From Paulinella micropora (taxonomy: Eukaryota > Cercozoa > Imbricatea > Euglyphida > Paulinellidae), in assembly GCA_019918135.1 (NCBI GenBank), contig WBZZ01006013.1, positions 1 to 64,000 on the forward strand: a DNA stretch of 64,000 nucleotides, read 5' to 3'. Below are positions 56,201 to 64,000 of the stretch, in pieces. Numbering within the stretch: the first letter of the stretch is position 1; every line of letters starts with the position of its first letter. A program made the position numbers and the translations under genes. The notes under the pieces are model-generated. The model ran no database searches. It saw only the letters and a list, made by a program, of their open reading frames with translations, and was not told the DNA's origin.

Positions 56201-57192
56201 GAATAAATAGAACCCATATTATTGTTGTAATAGAAGAATAACTTACCAGTGTTTAATGGATTTGAATCTTTTACACCCAAATAAGTAGTAAATATTTTGT
56301 TTCCTGTTATGGTTTGGTCTCCTGTTAGTTTAACCACAGAAGTATCAAGGGCAGAAACATCAATACCATCAACATTGCCTACATTTGTAATCGCAAACCC
56401 TCCCATATTTAATCCCGCTGTAATACTGGCGGTGCCGTCTAGTCGTAGAAAAGGTGAAGCAACATTTCTCCATTGGCCTGTGCTATAAATGAGTAGTTGG
56501 TTATCGGCGGGTGTGCCCGTAATTAACACATCGCTGTGTGTATTAATTGAACCATCTGCGGACACTTTATCATTATTGTCTTCGTGCTTAGATATCCAAG
56601 TATCAACATCTTTCGTATTTAATAAATTAACTCCTGTTATATTCAAATTACCGCCCATACTAATATTGCCGAATTCATCAACATTTATCGGAAAAGTTTT
56701 ATTTACCCAGTTTATTGAGTTATATGTTAGATAACTATTCATAGCCACTGGTGCTGTAATGACTACATCAGAGAGTGTATCAATTGAACCAAGGTTTGTA
56801 TTCTTCCATTTGCCTTCTACATCGTTGTAAGTTAAGTATTGCCCGCTCGCTTGTGCGAATATGTTAGTGTCTATCAAATTGTATAAACTTGTTTGGTGCG
56901 GATTACTTGTATTGGAGCGGTGTTGAGTTGAGGCTTTGACTTCGTCGTTGTCCCTTACTCGTTGTTCTGTATAGTATAAATTTTTCCCTTCTTTGATATC
57001 TGTAGTTGATTTTAAAGCGAGACGTGTATCAAAGCGGTTATCAGTGAAATAAAGATTTACGGGGTCAGCATCTTCTGGCACTCTGTCTGTATTCAGACCA
57101 ATAATATTAGTGTTGGTAAGGTCTAAGTTTTTTATGTCTAGACTATCAACAGCCAACTCATTAAGGCCAAGTAAGGATTTATATTGCGACAT
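53268..57192 (-). pseudogene. Long fibre protein with S74 chaperone (tandem copy, broken)
   Basis: Repeats 38462-42386: repetitive shaft, variable distal part, S74 chaperone, coiled coil. One or two base differences from the first copy. It is broken in the same way as the first copy, so the break predates the duplication. Confidence 0.85.
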
Positions 57193-57244
57193 ATTATATT
57201 TATTAATTATTAAAAATACTAAAATATATTAATCTTAGTATAGA
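57193..57244. promoter_or_regulatory. Short divergent promoter region (tandem copy)
   Basis: Repeats 42387-42438 between fibre and charged-protein genes. Confidence 0.55.
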
Positions 57245-57769
57245 ATGCCGTCCCCCGAAGCAAGTCGTAAGAATTGGGGTAGTGCTGTGGAAGGAATAAA
57301 AGCGAAAGCGAAACAACGAAAGATGGAACATGCTAAAAATGTTTTGGCGCAATACCGAAATGCTGTAAAGCAAGAAGATGAAGATATGGAGGAACGAATA
57401 AAACAAATTGAAGAAAAGAACTTGGCTAAGGATATTATTACTGAACATGATAATGATAGCCCAGAGGAGAAGAGTGAGAGCGAAGATGAGGTTGATTTCA
57501 CTGATATCATTGCCGAAAAGATGGCTAAGATGAAAATCAAAAGAGCGAAAGCGGAAACTAAGAGAGAAAAGAAGAAGAGTAAGAAGTCTGTGGTTGAACC
57601 AGAGGAGAGCGAAAGCAGTGAGAGTGAAAGTGAAGAAGAAGAGCCAAAACCAAAGAAGGGGAAAGGTAAAAAATCAAATAGTAAAGTTTTGGTCAATGTA
57701 TATAATACAGAGAAACCAACACGGAGCGAAACTTCAAGCGACTTAAGTAAGTGCTTCCTCAAATTCTAA
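57245..57769 (+). CDS. Highly charged protein (tandem copy)
   Basis: Repeats 42439-42963, 174 residues, MPSPEASRKNWGSAVEGIKA start. Confidence 0.65.
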   Translation: MPSPEASRKNWGSAVEGIKAKAKQRKMEHAKNVLAQYRNAVKQEDEDMEERIKQIEEKNLAKDIITEHDNDSPEEKSESEDEVDFTDIIAEKMAKMKIKRAKAETKREKKKSKKSVVEPEESESSESESEEEEPKPKKGKGKKSNSKVLVNVYNTEKPTRSETSSDLSKCFLKF

Positions 57770-57773
57770 AGAT

Positions 57774-58784
57774 ATGAGTGAGGAAAATCAACTTGACCAT
57801 AAACATACAATTATTAATACACAGAATGCGGATAGTCTCGGGGGCACACCAACGGGAGAAGTAGTTAAAACAAAAGAAGAAGAAGCCCTTGAAATTCACC
57901 ACCAGAAAAAGAACCCAAAAATATGGAATACCATATGGGTTGATAAACCATTAGACCAAGTCTTTCTTGACTTAGCGGATATGAGTAAGATAAAAGATAA
58001 GAAAGGCAATAAGGGCTATGCTTGGATGCTTGTTTGGATTGATTGCCATTCAAGATATTTAATAATCATTCCACTAAAAAATAAAACAGCAAAAGAAGTA
58101 TATTGTGCTTTGAAATCTATACCTTATAAACCAAAGTCAATTACAACTGACAGCGGAGGAGAATATAAAGGTGCTACTCGTGATTATTTTATTGAAAATG
58201 GAATTAAACACGATGTCGTTGAAGTTGGCGACCATAGAGCGCTTGCGGTTGTTGATAGAGTAATAAGAAGTATTAGGAGATGGCTTGACCTTTTATTTGA
58301 AACTAATAGAAATTTTGACTGGGTAAGTTATATTCAAGACTTAGTCAATGCGTACAATCATAAAGTTCATAGAGGAATTCAAGCCAAACCTGTGGATGTC
58401 TTTGCTAGAAGAGATAAAAATAAACAGACTATCACTCGGGATAACCTTATTAATGAATTCAATGTTGGCGATAATGTAAGAAAAGAAAATAAAAGGAATA
58501 TTTTCTCCAAAGGTGGTAAGACTTTCAGCAAGATTATTTATAAAGTCAAAGGATGAAAAGGGTTTAAAATCATACTAAATAGCGATGAGTTGGTAAGCCC
58601 TCGTGATTTATTGAAAACTGAATTTAATAAACCAATAGACGAAGAAAAAGATATGAAGGAGCAAACTAAAGAAGTTATCAAAGAGAAAAAGACAAAAGAA
58701 TTATTAAAAAGAGAAGACATTCAACCAGAGAATATTAGGACTTCAAAGAGAGAAAAAAAGGCAAAGGTAATATTGGATTTATGA
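57774..58784 (+). pseudogene. int: Retroviral-type integrase (tandem copy, broken)
   Basis: Repeats 42968-43978, with the rve core and basic tail. Broken like the first copy. Confidence 0.9.
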
Positions 58785-58811
58785 GCAAAAAAATAAAAGG
58801 TATATATTTAA

Positions 58812-58887
58812 GTGAAGATACATCCTTCAGATTTGAACCCACAACCTAAAATCTCAATGACTGCGTTGAACCCGTTAGTATCTTCAC
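58812..58887 (-). other. 76-base tRNA-like hairpin element (tandem copy)
   Basis: GTGAAGATAC and GTATCTTCAC pair perfectly over 10 bases. Differs from the first copy at several positions, more than expected for this length. Confidence 0.4.
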
Positions 58888-58991
58888 CTAATATACCTGA
58901 CAATGATACAAGAAAAATGGTATTTGAAGTATTGCCACCAGTCTATTTTTTTTAAGAAAATTCTAGAAAATTCTATTTCCGGAATATCACC

Positions 58992-59071
58992 ATGCGACAC
59001 CAAAACACGGCGGTGTCGCAGTGTCGCAGAGGTTGCGACAGAATTTCGCTTTTTTGTCGCAGTGTCGCAAA
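58992..59071. repeat. TGTCGCA repeat cluster (tandem copy)
   Basis: Repeats 44186-44265. Confidence 0.6.
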
Positions 59072-59074
59072 AAG

Positions 59075-59600
59075 ATGGACTTAATTCCAAGCAGAACCAA
59101 AACTAAAACAGATTGGTTGGAGGAATACGAAATTCGTAGAACAAGTAAGGATAGACTAAATAAGGATAAATAATATGCGAAGAAAGAATTTCTAAAATAG
59201 ACAAAGAAATTACTCGTCTAGTTGAAAAGAAACAGCCTGACATAGTAAAACTAGAGGCTATTAATGAGATGTTAGAACGATTAAGTATTGAAAGTAATGA
59301 AGTAGATGAGGATAAACTTATTCGCTTGAGAAAAAAGAAATTGGAACAGAAAAAAGTAAAGAATTAGATAATTTCTATAGATGGAAAAAAGATAATCGCG
59401 GACAACTTTCCGCAATTGTCATGAATAATATTATTGCTGGTATTGAGAACGAGCATTTATCGTTTAATGTTTCGTTTAACAAATATTCAAGCGATGGTAT
59501 TAACGAGCACGTAAATGATAGTATTAACATTAAACGAGAACACAATAGAAACATGCACAGAGTCTATAGAACCGAGAGTGCGGATAGCAACTCGGATTAA
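59075..59600 (+). pseudogene. Charged helical protein, last gene (tandem copy, broken)
   Basis: Repeats 44269-44796 and carries a few more small differences than the rest of the duplication. Broken. Confidence 0.6.
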
Positions 59601-60279
59601 AAAAGACTTTGTATCAAATGGTTTTCTTAAAAACCAAGGTGTTTAACACCCCACCCTAATTCAAAGGAATTTCTATTACACATGCTTTTTGGTGTGTGTA
59701 ATAGAATATGGGAGAGCCGAATGAAGTAGCAGACCAACTCGGCGAAATCAACATCGCTGGGGATGGTACGTCCTAACTCTATTGTAATCTCAAACATGTT
59801 TGAAATCTCCAACGTGTTGGAGATACTAATGATAATTAATATGATTGTAGGTTTTTGGAAACCATGGGGCGAGCTTGAACCTGAAGCCTCTGCGGAGTTT
59901 AAGAACCCAAAGATAGTTAGGGTTCCAAGGGAATTCGCTCAACTTGATAGGAAAAAAATAACTTCTTTTCATGCCGAGCGAAAATATTTCGTTCGAAACC
60001 CCGTGCAGAGAACTGATAATTATTCGTTCGCGTGGGTTGAGAGAGATGAAACCATGAAAAACCCCAGAAAGATTTCTTTCTTGCTTCTCTTGGTAAGGAG
60101 GAGAGGAAATTCTCGTATTTCCTTCGCTGTCAGCCTTGACCAAGAAGGTTGGCGGTGATGAAGGTTCTATCAATTGGGTTGTCCCACTTGAGTTGTAAGA
60201 AAAGTCCATTTTCCAAAAAGGGGCTTATTTTATTAAATAAGGGTTTTTCGGTCATCTTTTATTTTTTCTCTCAGTGCTC
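59601..60279. other. 3' region of P2 (tandem copy), no supported gene
   Basis: Repeats 44797-45475, with the overlapping palindromes at 59787-59806 and 59805-59824. Confidence 0.5.
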
Positions 60280-60413
60280 TGTGGAGGGCTCTTTGGGGTG
60301 TTTTGTGCTCTTGTATTGATTGTGCGCCAAATCAATAGGAAGGGCTAATCGTTTGTAAAAGCGTCGTTTTAAGGCACGAAAAAACGACCTTAAAAAAACG
60401 ATATTATACTACT
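60280..60413 (-). repeat. P2 right TIR (tandem copy)
   Basis: Repeats 45476-45609 including the terminal hairpin (60348-60402). Followed by CATACC at 60414-60419, the copied target duplication. Confidence 0.93.
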
Positions 60414-62399
60414 CATACCTGGCAAATGCTTTGCAGGGGCACCCAGCGATGTTGACTATACGAAGGGCAGGTAACCATCCAAGAGAGATGTGGGCGAGAT
60501 TAAGTGAGAAGTTTGCTTTGTTAGGGCCCATTTCGAATAATAAGTTGTTGCAAGAAATGTTTACTGACAAGATAACAGAGAAGACAAAGATAGAAGACTG
60601 GATAGAACGTCAGGCACATAGGTACGAGAAGCTAGCTCAGCGAAACTTGGCGTTTCCGGATCAGTTCACGTGTGTGGCCACGTTGCAGTGGATTAGAGAA
60701 GCTAAGCATTTAATGTTAGGAGATGTGGGTGGACCATTATATTGGTCCAGAGCAGATGACGATAAGCCTAGTTACGATGAATTGTGTGCTCGGATACAGG
60801 AGATGGAGCAGGCGGTCGAGGCAAGTCGAGTGGGGAGAAAAATGGGTAACGCACCTTCCTCCCAAGCCGTTTCTGTTTTTTTGGCTGGCGACAACAACTC
60901 GTGCTTAATTGTAAGAACGACAATCACGTAATAAGGAATTGCCGTGTGCGGTGTCTTAGGCCCGACTGCGCTAATAAACCGACTCACACTGGGAGTGAGT
61001 GTAAGGCCCGTGGCCCACCTAGAAAGAATTACAATACCCCCAATCGGAACCAACAACAGCGGTCGGCGCAGCGGGGGAAACAGAACCCCCGACCCAGGTA
61101 CCAAAATAATATAAAATCTAATAACTCACGCGATCTCCGCAAGACGAGAGTGATCGTCAACAAGCCTGCAGCCTTCGTTGCGAAGCCGACGCTGGATAAA
61201 TTCGAAGAAATTGATGACGCGTGGGCCGGTCTGACGGTAGATGCTATGATGAGCGAGAAGCCGGAGCACGGCAAGATTGAGGTAGAGGAGCTATATAAGC
61301 TACCTCCTGAACCCATTAAGGTCGCCAACCCTCTTGCTTTATATGCAGATTACGCATTCGGATCATGTCAGATGGCGGACGTCAACGAATAGGACAAGAC
61401 GAAGGAGGCAACGATGCCTCAGCCGTTGGCAAAGAAGAGCAAGATTGAAGAGCTACCGAAACTGAAGAGGTGCGCTCATATGGAAATCAACGGTACTTGC
61501 GCGTTTTACGACTGTCCTCTTGTCATGGGAGATGATTTAGATACAAACGCACCGTCGACAAGGGGGCGCCTAAGAAGGATAAGGCAGACTCGCCTGTGGA
61601 ATGCGAACACACCGAAACCTGGTTTGAGTTTTGGCCCATAGGTTTGGCAAAAAACCTTGCCGGTGTCAGTCGCGAGCCGGTCTTCGATGATGTGGCCGAG
61701 AAGTACGTGAAACAAGTTGTCGACAAGGATGTGTCAAAGCAGATGATGGTACGGCTCAGTCTACACAAATTACCCAACTTCATAAACGATTCATCACATA
61801 TTTTGTGTGAACATACAGGAGCTTATGTTCAGGGGAAGATCAATGGGGTTACCGAAGTATGGAAGAAGCGCTGGACGGCCACTTCGGAGGGATTGTAATG
61901 ATACGACGAGGAGGCTAGGGTACCCTCTAACCCTGACGACGACGACCTCACGTTGACATTGCCTATTAGGTCGACAACAGGTTTTGTGAGCACCACAACT
62001 GCTACAGGTGCGACTGCGGACACAACGACAGTCGACGAAGGAAGTAATAGCTCTGAAAGTAAGGGGGATAGTGCGGGCGGGGGGGAGCAGATGAGAAATG
62101 AAGGGAAGGAGGAGGAGAAGGTGACAGCGTACGGAGTTATAGCACCGCATATGGACTTTGAGTCTTTCAGTGATTTGTGACCAGTAGAGATATCGTGGGA
62201 GTCACTCTCGAGAGAGAAAAAATAGATGAAAATGATTTTAGAACTAAGCTCAACATGTGGGTTTTCGCGAAGAAACTTTATAGGAGGTTGGATGACCCGC
62301 ACGGGTTTCCAGTGCCACCAAAACACTGGCCTCCGACGTGGAGAGCAGATGCACCGCTTAGTTATATTGTCCTAGAGAGGACCCTGGTACCCATCTAAG

Positions 62400-63287
62400 A
62401 TGGTTAGGGACAGTGTGTCTTCGTTAGCGTGGCTGCCACACTTTGTAGAATCACAGTCGACAGTGAGAGAGGGGAACGTGGAAGTGAGAAGGCCGATAGG
62501 GGACGTTAGAATTAGGCCAGATACACGTCTAGGAGTTAACAATGAATTAAAAGGACTGACTGGCAATCAGTTACTGACTACAACCACATCATCACACCCC
62601 ACATTGCCCGATGGCCCATGGTACTGGTATATGGATGTTCATTTCTGCTACAATCATGCAACTATCATGGAGATGGAATATTGGAGTCTTAGGTTGGGAT
62701 TCAATATCTACCCGGCGAACTGGCAGGCGATGGTGGGCTTTTGTCAACGATGTGTACGATATCAACCGCCAGGTATTTACCCCGCTGACATGCCCCACTC
62801 ACGCCCTATTCCCCCACGCACATGTGAATACTGCAACATTGAGGAGACACTAATGAGGCCTATGTTTAGGTGTCGGGGTTGCAACTGGGTATTCTACTGC
62901 TGTAAGAAGCATCATAGAAGCGATTGGAGAGTGCACAAGGAGTTTTGTAAATATGCGCAGAGTGAAGAGCTCCGTCGGCTTACGAATTTGGTGCAAATGG
63001 AATTCTTACCGCTGTGCGGTATAGGTTCGGTTCGGTACGACTACGCACTGTTTGCATATCATAGAATGACTAGATATGAGATTGTGCGAGATGGTCCGGC
63101 AGGGGCACGTTACCAACTACCATCCAGGTACGACACTGACAATCTCGCAACCATCTACAAGAAACTTTCTGGTTTTCCTACCTATAGGATAACGAGCGAG
63201 CCTACGATATTGCGAGCTTCGCCAGTGGTAAGGCAGTCTGATTTCATGAGTCACGGGTACACACGAATTTCACGGCCACATTGGTAG
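62400..63287 (+). pseudogene. Copia B region with MYND-type zinc finger
   Basis: An open stretch of 295 codons between the gag part and the protease of copia B. Near 62820-62955 it encodes CEYCNIEETLMRPMFRCRGC, then NWVFYCCKKHHRSDWRVHKE and FC. The C-x2-C, C-x2-C, YC, W and HK-x2-C spacing is that of a MYND finger, a protein-interaction module of eukaryotic regulators. The stretch before it (MDVHFCYNHATIMEMEYWSL, VGFCQRCVRYQPPG) is unassigned. This is part of a broken retroelement, so its activity is unknown; the MYND call rests on Cys/His spacing. Confidence 0.65.
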
Positions 63288-63339
63288 ACGTGGGTATCGG
63301 TGTAAAGGAGAGAAAGGAGAGAGAGAGCAGACGGCGATA

Positions 63340-63560
63340 GCACTGAGCGCATCACCAGCACAAACAGTACCAACAATAATAGATTCAGGTTGCAACAGAA
63401 CGCTAATCCACACATCTATGCCTATGAGGGATGTGTATGTGGGTGAGCCGGTTAATCTGGCTGGGATAACGGAACACACGATGAGGGTGTCATTGAGGGC
63501 AAAGGCAACGATTCCGATAGTAACAGCAGGACAATTTCTCGTTAAAACCACAAACGACTA
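63340..63560 (+). pseudogene. Copia B aspartic protease region
   Basis: TVPTIIDSGCNRTLIHTSMP shows the D-S-G active-site triad followed by the hydrophobic beta strand of retropepsins, in the place expected between gag and integrase. It would cut the polyprotein. Fossil. Confidence 0.75.
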
Positions 63561-64000
63561 GAAAACCTATTGCGGCTTTAGAATTACACAGAATGTTAGG
63601 CCACGCGGGAGTTAAAGCCATGGAGCAATGGGCACTGAAAAACGACAGAACAATCGCAGGAAAAGGCTGGAGAGAGAAGTTGCCACATGCTTGTGCCGGA
63701 TGCCAACATACAAAGATTACCCGTCTTCCTGTTTACAAAGATAACCCTAAGATAGACTCAGACTTTGAGATAGGAGAGAGTTTGAGCATGGACTTTAGAG
63801 GGCCTTGGCCTGTAAAGTCATTGAGTGGGAATAGATATAAGCTTGTGATAAAGGACGGCATGAGGCAGTTTGGGTTCAACAATTTCTCGCTGACGAGAGA
63901 GGAGAGTATTTACCTACCGTTCGTGGAGAAGGTAGTCGCATTTTTCGCTACACAGACAGGCAGAGCAGTTAAGCAAATAAGATGCGATGGGGAATTTGCT
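63560..64000 (+). pseudogene. Copia B integrase, N-terminal part
   Basis: A pre-integrase zinc site (LHRMLGHAGV, then CAGCQHTK: H-x4-H and C-x2-C) is followed by the rve core with SLSMDFRGPWPVKSLSGNRY and QIRCDGEFA, matching the first two acidic positions of copia integrases. The window ends inside the core. Confidence 0.88.

Larger units (their letters stand above)
47973..62776. repeat. Tandem duplication unit, second copy (14.8 kb)
   Basis: Same orientation and content as 33167-47972; copia B continues without a break past 62776. Holds the right 12.4 kb of P2 with right TIR and target duplication, so it is not a separate Polinton insertion. All genes listed below within it repeat the P2 genes. 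Confidence 0.93.
60420..64000 (+). mobile_element. Copia B, gag to integrase (continues past window)
   Basis: Ty1/copia fossil on the plus strand. 60420-62776 repeats 45616-47972 (Gag-like part, zinc-knuckle-type stretch, basic region); from 62777 it is unique: MYND-type finger, aspartic protease, pre-integrase zinc site and start of the integrase core, cut by the window end. Several breaks. Reverse transcriptase and 3' LTR would lie beyond the window. Confidence 0.85.

Noticed and set aside
4401-59824. CRISPR array or phage-type attachment sites made by the 20-bp palindromes
   Set aside because: Copies are dispersed, not regularly spaced, have no spacers or cas genes, and the setting is eukaryotic.
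47973-60413. A third independent Polinton insertion
   Set aside because: It lacks a left TIR and left-block genes, begins inside the capsid gene, and the copia flank on its right is also repeated, with the same CATACC. A tandem duplication explains everything.

Overview
The window looks like an intergenic, transposon-rich stretch of a eukaryotic nuclear genome, probably a unicellular eukaryote (an alga or other protist; the sequence does not settle which). No host gene is clearly recognisable. The DNA is a nest of two kinds of virus-like fossil: Ty1/copia LTR retroelements, with fairly even base composition, and AT-rich Polinton/Maverick elements of about 20 kb.

Layout. 1-1800: unassigned. 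1826-4100 (minus): broken 3' part of a copia pol (reverse transcriptase, RNase H), here copia A. 4278-25006: Polinton P1, with terminal inverted repeats (TIRs) and a 6-bp target duplication AATTTG. 25013-25638: unassigned flank, then a piece of gag of a plus-strand copia element, copia B. 25639-45609: Polinton P2, with 134-bp TIRs and a 6-bp target duplication CATACC, inserted in the gag of copia B. 45610-47972: copia B continues. 47973-62776: a near-identical second copy of 33167-47972, that is, a 14.8-kb tandem duplication running from inside the P2 capsid gene to inside copia B. 62777-64000: copia B continues into protease and integrase.

How the Polinton genes fit together. At the left of each element is a plus-strand block: small zinc-finger-like and basic proteins, a protein-primed DNA polymerase B with an OTU-like N-terminal region, and two small proteins with an ExoX-C-like domain. 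A minus-strand virion block follows: fibre/head-like protein, major capsid, penton, coiled-coil protein, adenain-type protease, small basic protein, packaging ATPase, a small unknown, a membrane protein and a long fibre with a phage-type S74 chaperone. A plus-strand tail carries a charged protein, a retroviral-type integrase and a small charged protein. P1 alone has a DUF5754-like gene and an apparently captured 126-aa gene. Each element carries about five broken genes.

Most notable: (1) each TIR tip holds a hairpin whose stem differs between P1 and P2 while the loop TCGTGCCT is kept; (2) a family of 19-30 bp palindromes sits between genes and, in frame, inside genes, where P1 and P2 differ by palindromes that change length by multiples of three; (3) tips begin AGTAGT with unit-number variation, as expected for slide-back protein-primed replication; (4) a two-hairpin spacer module recurs between virion genes; (5) the copia B gag-pro interval carries a MYND-type zinc finger.
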